Assembly: GCF_963678635.1 (NCBI RefSeq)
Contig: NC_087062.1
Span: 64,145,253-64,205,252 of the forward strand
Length of the DNA stretch: 60,000 nt
Source of the DNA: Symsagittifera roscoffensis
Lineage: Eukaryota > Xenacoelomorpha > Acoela > Convolutidae
Direction: 5' to 3'
The notes below the pieces were generated by a model, which saw only the letters and a program-made list of their open reading frames with translations, was not told the origin of the DNA and did not search any database. Below are positions 33,458-43,177 of the stretch, piece after piece. The stretch's first letter is position 1, and every line of letters begins with the position of its first letter. The position numbers and the translations under genes are program-made.

Positions 33458-35002
33458 ATGCCGCTGCTCATACCAAGTAAAGAAACTAACGACATGGAAA
33501 GCTATCGCATGTTGGATGAAGTGAGAAGATACTCCAACAAGGAGTTGAAAGTGAGCCGGGAGTCAATTGAAGCAGTCAGGGGACAGAAGGACTATGCAAC
33601 ACTGGGGAACATGAAGCCATTCCAATTTGTGTCAGGCATACCATCCCTAGCGTACAATCCCTTTTTGGACGAGGAAGCCAAGGAAGCATACTTTGACTAT
33701 GAGCAAAATGTGATACTTGATTTCTGGGTCGAGCGGATCAAGGAAATTGGCATGTTGATGGTGGAACAACCCAAGCTGGGAATTTATTTGGAGGAACGAG
33801 TGGTCGAACCATCTGTTCCCGAGCTAAGGGGGCAACTGAGCTTTGATTGTGGTTCTTGGGACGGTCCCTTAAAGACCAGCTTAGTAACCATGTGGGAGCT
33901 CATGAAGCCTTCCTGGTGTCCACATCCAAACGCCGGTTTAACCTGGGATATGACGGCAGATGTCACATTGGATTTGGATGATGACGCGAGTCTACACGAG
34001 TTGGCGATGATACACCATCTACTGGCCCTGAAAATAACAAAGCAGAAGAACGGACCAACCACGGAGCCAGCCGAGGGAAATCCCTCCGGTGATTGGTTGA
34101 GACAAAGCACCTGTCTAGCCCACAGTAGTGGAAAGGACGGACACGTGTGCAATTCGGGGCATTGTCTGAATACGCTGAGTGAGCAGCATCGCCAACTGGC
34201 TCAATTTTATGGGAGGTTGAGCATGTCGGACAAGAGTGGAATGGAGTTGATTGCGGACTGTCACGGAGTAACGGAAGTGAACTTGATCACTGCCTTGGGA
34301 TTTTGCAGTTTGACGAGCTCTATAGAATCGCTGGAGCGCTTAGAGCATGCCCATGGGCTAGTTACGTCCCTTAGGGTGGAAGTGTTCCCTGGAGCGTTGC
34401 GAGAGGTTCTGGAGAACGAGATGAAATTGAAAGACATTGAGGCCTATCATAGACCTACTGGTTCGAAGTATCTGGTGGGTTCGAGCTCTGCACCATATTT
34501 CAATAGTAGGTACCCTACGCACATGGTGGTGATGGACGCGAGGACACAGCAGGTGTTGGTCGACCAACTCTTCTCTGTGCCAAAGTGCGTGAGGTTAGCC
34601 AGGATGTCGGAAAGGTCATATGATTTACTGACGAAGATCATTCGGGCCGTCCCGAATAGATCTGAAGGCGAGTTGCAGGACGTAGTCGGTGAAGAGTGCA
34701 TGAGAATGAGTGAGGGTAAAGTGAGTGAATTCCAGAAGAAGAAGGTGAGCGGAGCGTTACCCACCGAATTCCCCACCATGGATGAAAAGGACGATGTACA
34801 CAGGATCATGATGGAAGTGGAACCGTTGCTGGGAGCTTCAGGTTACCGGACCCGAAGGAACATCATGATGACCCAAGAGGAGTATCCTTGTCACTGCCTG
34901 GCGCAGACGTTATGGTACCCTAAACGCGGGAATGTGATGTTAGTGTGGGACGGGGAGGAAGTGTACTCCACGGGGTTGCCCTACCAAAATCATCCGCTGT
35001 AA
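33458..35002 (+). CDS. ORF-S region X3, copy A, 514-codon open frame of unknown function
   Basis: This is the longest open frame in the window. It probably continues the frame interrupted between 33285 and 33458 rather than starting at its first ATG. The protein is mixed alpha/beta with acidic stretches (LDLDDDASLHELAMIHHLLA), a Cys/His-rich segment (CLAHSSGKDGHVCNSGHCLN, a possible metal site), then MELIADCHGVTEVNLITALG, HMVVMDARTQQVLVDQLFSV and a C-terminal block ending WDGEEVYSTGLPYQNHPL. The near-identical copy B (43992-45536) has one TAG. A diverged inverted fragment at 55256-55441 keeps DEKDETHQLMMEIEPLL and YPCHCLAQLFWYPKR with conservative changes. I cannot assign a family. Confidence 0.6.
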   Translation: MPLLIPSKETNDMESYRMLDEVRRYSNKELKVSRESIEAVRGQKDYATLGNMKPFQFVSGIPSLAYNPFLDEEAKEAYFDYEQNVILDFWVERIKEIGMLMVEQPKLGIYLEERVVEPSVPELRGQLSFDCGSWDGPLKTSLVTMWELMKPSWCPHPNAGLTWDMTADVTLDLDDDASLHELAMIHHLLALKITKQKNGPTTEPAEGNPSGDWLRQSTCLAHSSGKDGHVCNSGHCLNTLSEQHRQLAQFYGRLSMSDKSGMELIADCHGVTEVNLITALGFCSLTSSIESLERLEHAHGLVTSLRVEVFPGALREVLENEMKLKDIEAYHRPTGSKYLVGSSSAPYFNSRYPTHMVVMDARTQQVLVDQLFSVPKCVRLARMSERSYDLLTKIIRAVPNRSEGELQDVVGEECMRMSEGKVSEFQKKKVSGALPTEFPTMDEKDDVHRIMMEVEPLLGASGYRTRRNIMMTQEEYPCHCLAQTLWYPKRGNVMLVWDGEEVYSTGLPYQNHPL

Positions 35003-35005
35003 ATC

Positions 35006-35242
35006 GTGGTGGTTAGTGCCATGCTGGCGATGAGATTTTTAGAAGCTAACGCGGGCACGAGTGAGCAGGAGACGGCCGTGCCGATACCTGAGCAACTAAG
35101 CAACGTGAAGATGAACCTCAACCTAGATCTTTTCAGAAACACCTGCAATGTTCTGAGGATACCCAAAGCCATCGAGAGGATATGGTCAAGGCAAAGGTTG
35201 ATGACTTGGTTCCGTGCAGTGATGACGTCATTGGATGTATGA
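35006..35242 (+). CDS. ORF-S C-terminal fragment, copy A
   Basis: The frame follows X3 after a stop and a 3-bp gap, and is shared with copy B at 45540-45776. It encodes LEANAGTSEQETAVPIPEQL and FRNTCNVLRIPKAIERIWSR. It is probably the C-terminus of the same polyprotein. Function unknown. Confidence 0.4.
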   Translation: MVVSAMLAMRFLEANAGTSEQETAVPIPEQLSNVKMNLNLDLFRNTCNVLRIPKAIERIWSRQRLMTWFRAVMTSLDV

Positions 35243-36397
35243 ACGCTCGAAGCGTCATATGTGTAGGAACACGGAAGCCTATCAATCCTTCCAATTCGAT
35301 ATAGGACCGGGAGCCTATAAGAGAGCATTCCTAACGCACTGAAACTTTGTTACCACGGTAGTGAAGCGAGTAGACCTAGAACGGAATGTGAAAAAGAGGT
35401 CTTACGAGCTGACCTAGAACGGAATGTGAGCCTGTGTCTGCAAAACAGCTTTTGCAGAGGAATCGGGAGCAAAATGTGAATGTGGACTTACTACTTTGTT
35501 GCAAATCGAGGCTGTTAGAGCAGAAGAGTTGGGGCACGGCCCGCAACTCCGTGGACATGCTGGACAAAGTCCTAGAAGACAATGAGAACGAAGAATAATG
35601 ACAAGAAGCAATGGAGTGACGAAGACGTGACAAGAGACGAGAGTGAAAAGTGAAGAGAGAAGGAGAAAAACATAATTGTCTTTGTGTGCTAAAACTTACA
35701 CCAATCAACCAAGTTTGATTATTGAAGCTGTGAAATTTTTTGTTTTGCTGTAGTTTGGTCAAACCAGGCTTTGAAAATTATTTAATTGCTGCAATTGTTA
35801 AATGACAATGAAAATTTTAATTGATGCCATTTGCCTTTATATAGAGAAAGCATAGATGAGTATATTTATCTATTTAAACCCGACTGAAGTTTTAACCTGT
35901 GTAAGACACGTGTTCACTGTGTGGCGACCTGGTAGGGTTTGGGTGCGCTCGCTCGAAGAGGGTGAGTACCTCATTACTTTTCCTAGTCACAGAGTTTCTT
36001 AGTTTTATTATTGAGGACAACAGCATGAACAACTGATTATAATTGGTGAGTGACAATAAGTTAATTTTAACGGGTGCATGGCCGTGCCACATCCCAAATT
36101 TTTAATCAAGCGAGCGCGGTGAAAATATTGAAAGGCAGTGAGATGTAGTATGATGCCGTTTGAGACACGTAGTGAGTTGAGATGGAGTAGATAAATTTCA
36201 TTTTCTAATGCGATTTGAAAAGTTGATTATAGATAACTGGAACACTCCTTGACAATAAACCGGTGTTACGCGATCAATGGGGACATTGATGGGGACTGTC
36301 CGAGGAGTATCTGCCATTCCGCCGGATTGGCACCGCGTAACCTTCCGGCACAACACGAACATAGAATTAGAGGCCTTAGTAGTTAGAAACTCTTGCA
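35243..36397. other. 3' untranslated part of the element, copy A
   Basis: The reading frame decays after 35242. A short direct repeat (GACCTAGAACGGAATGTGA) occurs twice at about 35371 and 35412. The rest is AT-rich with no domain, and includes the motif CATTCCGCCGGATTG at 36315-36329, which recurs at three other sites in the window. The same stretch in copy B is 45777-46929. Confidence 0.5.
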
Positions 36398-37186
36398 AAG
36401 GAGGCTGGAAAACTCGGAAACTTTAAATTTTCAAAAATGCGAATTGTCACGTTACATTTCGGAGAAATGTTAAAACGGCCATTTTGAGCCAAAAAGTAGA
36501 AGAAAACAGAACAACAGCTGAAGTAGCAAGAGACAGTCGGTAGAAGATATAGAAAAACAAAGCCTCTTATCGTGACAATCACGCACGATAAGACAGCTAA
36601 TTAGGGACAACAGACGGAAAAGAGGCTTCAGTGGGGAAGAAGAAAAGAGCAGTACCCTCCCGTGCCACGAACTGGGAGTAATAACGGCGTTGTTACAGTG
36701 AAATAACGGAAACGGAGGCTCGGCCCCCCAGGGACAGTATATGATGGAGGACTAAAAAGAACTGACTTTTTAGCTACTCTGATGCCATAAAGCTTTGAAT
36801 TAACACCAGTAATAATTGATATTTTAGAATATGAGTAGCTAGAAAGAGGAAAGGGTCAATCCATCTCCAATGGATCTAATATAGAACTGTCACCAAAAAC
36901 ATAGTAAAATAGGATATTCGAGCCGTGTTTTTAAAAGCAATCATGTAGTCTGAGGATCCGGGACCCAGATATGTGGTTGTATTCGCATGTAAACGGAAGC
37001 TGACTTAGTCGTTTAACTGATGGCCTGAAAATAGTAACTTTTTACTTAGCCCTAGACAGGCCAGAAAATCAACTGGCTAGGTCGAGACGGTAAAAAACGA
37101 GTAGAATTTAGGTAACTGACGCCGGCCAGTCGTTAATAAGTACTTTTTTTACGCTCCGTCATTGTGTAGGTTTTGGGCGAATGTTA
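36398..37186. repeat. terminal-type repeat T, copy A
   Basis: It is a homologue of 12264-13036 over its whole length. It includes a perfect 9-bp stem CTTATCGTG/CACGATAAG at 36566-36574 and 36584-36592. If T is an LTR, this copy and the one at 12.26 kb bound a ~25-kb element. The right edge abuts the LINE at 37187. Confidence 0.65.
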
Positions 37187-39200
37187 TATTTGATCTAAAC
37201 TTCTTCGGATTTCTCGTTGTTCAAGATAAGGTTATTGGACTCACACCGTTCCTTGATGTGACCGATGGCTTGATTTGCCGAGTCAACTCCATCTTTACCA
37301 CCGATGCAGGGGTGTTGTCATCCGCAAACTTTGCAGATGTCGCCAGGGTTTGAGTAACTTGATAGTCGTCATATGAAAGATTGAAAAACGGGGACCCATC
37401 ACAGTCCCCTGCGGTACACCACTATTGGTACTGCTCGTTGAAGATCTGTGGTTGTCATAAACAACAAACTGATTCCGGTGCATCAAAAAACAGCGAATCA
37501 AGTTTACAATATAGGGATTCACAGTCGGTACAACTTTAGATAATTGTGAGCTTATGAGATGGTGTGGCACTCTGTCAAAGGCTTTGCTAAGATCCAAAGA
37601 GAAGATTGGGATATAATCGCATTGCTGTTTCTCGAGAGACTTGCAGTCGTCTATTAATTTAATGAAAGCATAACTAGTCGAAAATTTGTTCCCGAAACGA
37701 AATTGCTTCTGATTCAGCCACAAATTGTATGAATTGGAAACAAATTGATTGTATACGAGTCTATCAAAAATCCGAGCAAAAATCGGGGTAACAGACATGG
37801 GCTAAAGCATATTGCATTGAGTGATAACTTTCGACTTCGGAACGGGTACTACTTTAGATAACTTGAACACATCAGGAAATATTTGATATCGAATACAAAT
37901 GTTATAGAGATGAGGTAACGATTCAGCCAGATTGTGTGCATTTTCTCTGATAAACCAATGTGGGAGATCGTCATGCCCAGCCGCAGTGATCTTGACCCGC
38001 TTCAGATAATTACAAACATGATGTAGCTCTAGTTGAGGCAACTCTGATGAAGGAGAAAATAGGAAAATAGGATCTTGATAGTTGGTAACAGTGGATATAC
38101 TGCAGAAGTACTTATTCATTTCTTCTGCTGAGAAAAGAATGCGTAATACTTCTTTCTGCTTCCGACCAGACAAGGTGTTGACTTTTTCCACCACTTAGCT
38201 GACCCCTTAGCTTTTTTGTCCGAGGCAATATTGCTAACAAGGAGGGCACTGATTTGCGAGGATACGAGATCGGCATCACGATGTTTGGGTCTTCTCATCA
38301 GCTGCTGTTTTTTCTTCAAGAGTTTTACCAGTGGGCTCATGTAGTGTGAGTCTTTATTGGAAATCTTAACGGTTTTGATTGGGCAATATAAATTTATTGA
38401 TCAAACAGAGTCTCGATCATATAGTCCGACGTAATTTGAGGGTCTTCGATCGAAAAAAGGGAACTGAAATCAAATTCATCCAAAGCGAGGTTCAATTGGC
38501 ATCTTTTGTGATTTTGTTGATCACGGAAAGACACCTTACGCGGTACTGTAGGTATGGGAACTCTAGGTTCAACAACAAGTGCTAAATGGTCTGTCTTCAT
38601 TGTAGTCTTCATAGAGAAGCATTGCTTCACTAGTGTCTTCTGCGATACCATAACGTAATCAAGCTGCGATCGCTTATGGGTGACACCCGTGAAAACTGAG
38701 TGTATCCCCAGAGAAGATTCTATTGCGCCAGTGTCGAAGTCGTTGAAAGCGCCACCAATAATGAACGCTGCGTGTGGGTACTGTCTAAGAATTTCGTCGA
38801 ACGTTTATGTGAGATAGTCTAAATAATTTTCCTTTCTATTGATCAATGTAGGATAATGAACAACACAGAGGATAAGTGGGTAGATATGTCGACAAGGAGC
38901 CACAACACTTCAAACAAGTTGCAGTTGTTAGGTGTGAGTTTTATAACAATGAATGTACATCGAATGCAGGCACAAACCCCACTTTCAGTTGACTTGTTTG
39001 AGTTATCGGGGTTGCGGTCATGAAGAAGTAGAATATAATCGGTAATGTATATATAGGAGTCTTTGATTTTGCTTTTCAGCCATGTTTCTGTTAGACAACA
39101 AACGTCGATATTATGATGTGTCAGGTCTAAGGAGAGGGAGATGGTTGCTTCAGTCTTTTTTATCGATCGTGCATTCAGGAATATGAGTTTCAAACTGTTT
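37187..39200 (-). pseudogene. LINE (non-LTR retrotransposon) with APE endonuclease and RT, copy A
   Basis: Minus-strand fragments give the order of a CR1/Jockey-like ORF2. The apurinic-type endonuclease lies at 39193-38394: FLNARSIKK, CCLTETWL, a GGDFN-like site reading GGAFNDFD, SQLDYVMVS and KTDHLALVV. The RT lies at 38194-37187: PISVTPIFARIFDRLVY-like start, FSLDLSKAFDRVPHHLI, NSGVPQGTVMGP, and after a frameshift the catalytic FADD (about 37320) and NNLILNNEKSEEV. Stops and frameshifts are present throughout. Whether the adjacent terminal repeat T is its 3' UTR is unresolved. Confidence 0.85.
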
Positions 39201-40390
39201 ACTTTTAATTGGTGTACTAGTCATTCAACACTTCTCCGTTCATTGAATTTTCTTTGTTGTTAGATCAGTGATCGAATTCACAATTATGTTGCCGTTACTT
39301 GTCATCTCATTTAATACTTCGTTTAGAAACAATCTAGCCAACAAAATCATTTCGCAAAACGGTAGAAAAACAAACTTCGAGAAAATGTAATCGGATGAAA
39401 GTCGGATGAAATAGGGGCTCAAACTACTACCAAATGGTTGAAAAGAAAAATTTACATCAATCTAATTTGAAGTTGAATGAGTCGCTTTGAAATTGACAAA
39501 AAAACATTAATCTAGGAAAGCTTTTCAGATCAAATATTGAAAGTTTTCAATTTGAAGTCGATACCTTGAATTCATTCGCAAAACAAAAAACTTCGAAACG
39601 ATTTCAGTCGATTATGTGGATAAAATCTTTCAAATTTTGTTTTATTCTTCAAAAAAAGTTTTATGCTTCAAATTGTTTAAACAATTACTTCGCAAGACAG
39701 TCCAACAAATTTGACTCGTGAAAACTGAAAGTTTTTTCAAGCAAGCTTTTAAAAAAACCTTGAAACGTTAATAGTTGTTCTTGTAGCTCGAGTTGTTTCG
39801 TGAGATAACGTTTTTGTACACAAAAAGCAATATAACTTTCAAACATTCCAAGTGATTTAATTGAAATGTTTCGGAAAAAATTTGGTTGTCAGGCAAATTA
39901 TTTCTAACAAAAACTTGAGAACTTTATTAACACTTTTTTCAAGCAAGCAATTTCAGAGTTGCTTTGAATAGCTTGCAGAAAATCTTTGCAAAAATATTTG
40001 GATCATTTCTAGCTGCTTTGAAAGTTTGAAAAGTTGCGCTCATCATTATAAGTTTTTATTTGAGAATGCGTTGAAATTCTAAATTCAAACAAACGTTTTT
40101 GCACCTTTTCGTGCATTTTTGGGTTTTAAAAATCTAAACTATCTGTAAAAAATCATCAAAGTTCATAGAAAACTGCCATACAATCGTCATTATTTCAAAA
40201 CTTTAAAAAATTGACCAATCACAACTTAAAAATTATTACTGAAATTATGTAACAGCTATGATGAAACAATTTTTTTTCATTTAGTCACAAATTTCTGAGA
40301 TTTTTCTTTTTTTTGGATTTTACAATTTAGTTTTGTCGCTAAGTTCAAGCTATTATTTAAGTTATTTCAATATTTGGTATCCTCTTTTCG
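39201..40390. other. AT-rich stretch without recognisable genes, copy A
   Basis: This is about 1.2 kb of strongly AT-rich DNA with many TTTCAAG and GAAATTT runs. It may be the 5' UTR or decayed ORF1 of the LINE, but I see no coding signal. It is duplicated at 49.74-50.93 kb. Confidence 0.4.
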
Positions 40391-40912
40391 GTGTTACTCA
40401 ATTCTTGTGGTGAGATGTCGGACCGTCTGGCCAACATAGATGGATTTCAACCCACAACATTCAACACCATTTTTGATTTCAGTTCACTGTAAAAAGATGG
40501 CTTTACAGAGGGCATACAAGTTTTCTTTTTCCTCATCGTGAATATTATCTGCGCATTGGTGATATTTTTGCTAATATCTGACTGTGATTCCCCCGAAATT
40601 GAACCATCAAGATGGGAGGTGAATTGCTGCTATAATCGCAGGGCTTCCTTTTCTCATCCATCTTCTCTTTCTTTTTACCCTCCCCAATGATCTCTTCGAG
40701 GGCTTGCAATGCAACCCGGGACGACCAACTTTTGGATATTTGTTATCCAACCACTGTTCACTGTTGATTTCCTTCGCTTAATCAAAATTTTTCTATGTGG
40801 ACGTACTGCGTAAAACTCGGTAAACAATTCTTTCAATCACACTTCTATTGTACTGAAGGGCAACTTCTAAAAATGGCATTTTCGGATTTACAAAAATGTA
40901 TTGACAAAAACC
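40391..40912 (-). pseudogene. GIY-YIG endonuclease remnant, Penelope-like element, copy A
   Basis: On the minus strand the stretch at 40398-40475 reads GVECCGLKSIYVGQTVRHLT followed by TRIE and H, the core of the GIY-YIG nuclease as found in Penelope-like retroelements (Cys motif, YVGQT, then R...L..RI.EH). Upstream sequence to 40912 contains NPKMPFLEVALQYNRSVIER, which resembles the linker between RT and nuclease, though the reverse transcriptase itself is not present. Stops interrupt it. Motif-level evidence only. Confidence 0.5.
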
Positions 40913-40979
40913 GGAAATTTAACTGTGGATGGTATCAAGAACCAACAGATACAGATACCATTTGAAATTTTAGAAGCGC

Positions 40980-41163
40980 AACTGTACATTGGCAAGGTCC
41001 TCGCCTCCCATCCGACATTCGAAGCTGTTGTTCAGGTCCATTAACACCCAGCCAGGTTCGGATGTTTTTCCGAACAGTCAGTCGTCACTCGCCAGTCTTC
41101 TCAGCTCCCTTTGTTCTATCCAACTTAGCACAGAGCAGTCCACCACTGACACAAGGTTCACAC
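40980..41163 (-). pseudogene. inverted fragment of ORF-S region X1
   Basis: The minus strand encodes VSVVDCSVLSWIEQRELRRL and the following SDD block, homologous to the segment of ORF-S at about 31150-31225. It is cut at 41163, where duplication copies A and B stop matching. Confidence 0.6.
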
Positions 41164-41178
41164 TCAAGCTTTTAAAAA

Positions 41179-41522
41179 ATGTCTTCTCAAACTGTTTTTC
41201 ATTCAAATGGGAGCCAATCAGAAGAAAGGAGGCTGACGTGGGGGAGCCGGAAGGATCAGTACATTCCCGTGTCACAAATTGGAAGAAGTAACAACGTAAT
41301 TTCACGAAGAAAACAGAATCGGACGCCCGGCGCCCAGAGACTGTCTCATGTTGAAAGACTATTAAAAACTAATTTCTTAGCTACTCTGATGTCCTAAACA
41401 TTTGAATTAACACCGATATTTTTGGTTATTTTAGAATATGAGGAGCTAGGAATAGGAAAGGGTCAAATATCTCCAACGGATTTATTATATAACTTTCACT
41501 AAAAACTTAGTAAAATAGGATA
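41179..41522. repeat. partial terminal repeat T joined to ORF-S coding sequence
   Basis: It resembles the middle of repeat T (GGAGGCTGACGTGGGGG, TTAGCTACTCTGATG, CTTAGTAAAATAGGAT) and then runs directly into ORF-S X1 sequence at 41528 (LVNDELF). The same fusion is repeated almost exactly at 53507-53850. Confidence 0.7.
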
Positions 41523-41799
41523 AAAAGGATTGCTGGTGAATGACGAGTTATTCTAACACGCAAGGGATCTGACCGTACCGGTGCGGCGGGACTCGGGCAT
41601 GGACGTGCGGCAAGGCCCCACGGAACCTGGACTGAGACCAGACCCGAACGATGATGAACAGATGGATCAGGACGACGATAATATGGAGGGAAAGGGAGGC
41701 AAGTCAAATGGATTGGTCCTAGGAGCGTTGGAGAGAGACTTGCTGGAATACCAGTTCAGTAAAGACGACGACGGGGAAGTCGATGGAAATCTATTATTG
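41523..41799 (+). pseudogene. ORF-S region X1 fragment, second copy
   Basis: It encodes the block around SGMDVRQGPTEPGLRPDPND, EGKGGKSNGL and QFSKDDDGEVDGNLLL. The homologous part of copy A (31870-32113) lacks about 35 bp (RQGPTEP...), so this copy and 53.85-54.13 kb are closer to each other than to copy A. It is interrupted at 41799 by the LINE fragment. Confidence 0.65.
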
Positions 41800-42636
41800 T
41801 GCGTGTGTGCCCTCCGAGCGGGACAAGCGGGAAACGCACGAGTTATCTGTGCGGCAAAGAACACACAGGGTTTTCGGAACGGAAGGGAACAAACCGGGAA
41901 CGGCGAGGACCCAAAACCCCCCGGAATACCAACAGAGTGGCGAAGACCCAGCCAGTCAGAGCACCTCTTACAACAACATTGTGGCCAGAACCCCCCCCCC
42001 CCCCCCCCAGGTTCGAGTGTGTCGGGTTTAAGGACGGTTAAAATGGCGGTGTTATGGTGGCTGGGCAGCCTCGAGGAAATCCAGAAGCGACCAGGTTACA
42101 AACGGAAAACCATTTTCTACTGGAGGAAGTTGCTCAAGGAGGCCGGAATCAACTGGACCGAAGCCCCTAAATTTGCCTTAGACCGAAAAGAATGGAAAAG
42201 AAGAATCAAGATACGCATGGACCACTTGGAGAAATGGGAGTACCAACAAGGGAATCGCCATGATGGGGAAGAAAAGTTAGAGAAGAGGAATTTCGATCTC
42301 CCCCCGACGAACTTACAGTGTGACATATGTGAAAAGGTTTGCAAATCGGTAGGGGGACTAAAGATTCACATAAAGAGAATGCACACCGAAGCCTCGCACT
42401 CTTTCACGTGCAGTCGTTGCCAGAAAACATGGAAGACAGAAGGTCCATACAAAAATCACGTCAAAGTCTGTAACCCTCAAGAAGCTGAAAAACCCAGAAA
42501 ATACATAGCAAAGAAGAAGGAATGTAGCAAATGCAACAGGACACTGTCGGCGACAAACATGGCCAAACACACAGACAGATGCAGGGGGAGAGGGCATGGC
42601 TCGAACGAGCCGAACGCCTAGAAGAAGAAGAAGAAG
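41800..42636 (+). mobile_element. 5'-truncated LINE 3' fragment with C-terminal zinc fingers, (AAG)5 tail and 12-bp target-site duplication
   Basis: It is inserted between two copies of AATCTATTATTG (41788-41799 and 42637-42648); the empty site is seen at 32102-32113 and, slightly changed, near 54116. The frame is open from the upstream ORF-S sequence to a TAG at 42619-42621. The LINE-like protein part begins about KMAVLWWLGSLEEIQKRPGY and has the RT C-terminal signature FALDRKEWKRRI. It continues with zinc fingers: CDICEKVCKSVGGLKIHIKR (C2H2), CSRCQKTWKTEGPYKNHVKVC, and CSKCNRTLSATNMAKHTDRC. The AAG repeats start immediately after the stop, so there is no 3' UTR. An 18-C run lies at 41991-42008. 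The 5' end is truncated, so RT and endonuclease are missing. Confidence 0.85.
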
Positions 42637-42645
42637 AATCTATTA

Positions 42646-42927
42646 TTGATGACACCATTGTCATTCATGTCCCCTACGAGGAAGGCGCCGGCCAGTTTAT
42701 CCCCAGTGGATCCAATAGGCCTGGCAATGGACTACCGGAGTAGGGACATACAGAAACTGCTCCATGATTCACCAAGGAGGAGAAGAATTGACGAGACCAT
42801 GAAGGTATACTTCCTGAGCACATTACCTGAGAGCACATTAGGGACGCAGTACGTAATGAAAGTGGAGTTGAACCAACCCATCATGCGCGAGGTTCTGGAG
42901 AAAAATAATGAGCTTCGTAGGGTCTGA
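42646..42927 (+). pseudogene. ORF-S region X1 end, copy B
   Basis: It encodes the block SFMSPTRKAPASLSPVDPIG and onward, identical in protein to copy A at 32111-32392. Compared with the fragment at 54.13-54.47 kb, both A and B lack roughly 35 codons after STLPE (the block EEEWERYQSELERKAAVTWN is missing), so they share an old deletion. Confidence 0.6.
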
Positions 42928-43177
42928 ACTTCTGGTCAGTTACAGAGGACAGTGCCGATGATCAGCAGATCAAGAGAAAATTACCCGTCAGGCGAGCCAA
43001 GAAAGGGCTGAAGAGGTTGAAAGGGAAGACAGGAAGCAAAACTGTGAATCAGAAAGTGGTGAAGTCGAAAGCGAGTGCAGTGGTGGCCTCGGTGGCAAAA
43101 GTACCTCGTCAAGTGAGAGTGGACAAGGAGATGGTGCGACGCTGGCCGGGGGAGAAAAATAGAACCTGATACCCCCT

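Larger units (their letters stand above)
32102..41163 (+). repeat. 9.06-kb direct duplication, copy A
   Basis: This segment aligns base for base, with rare substitutions and a few single-base indels, to 42637-51695 (offset 10535 bp falling to 10532). It begins at AATCTATTATTG and ends at AAGGTTCACAC. It spans ORF-S X1 end to C-terminus, repeat T, the LINE and the GIY-YIG remnant. Confidence 0.93.

Noticed and set aside
33784-34152. Minus-strand 122-codon frame, repeated at 44318-44686
   Set aside because: Antisense of region X3 in both duplication copies; repeated presence reflects the duplication, not selection.
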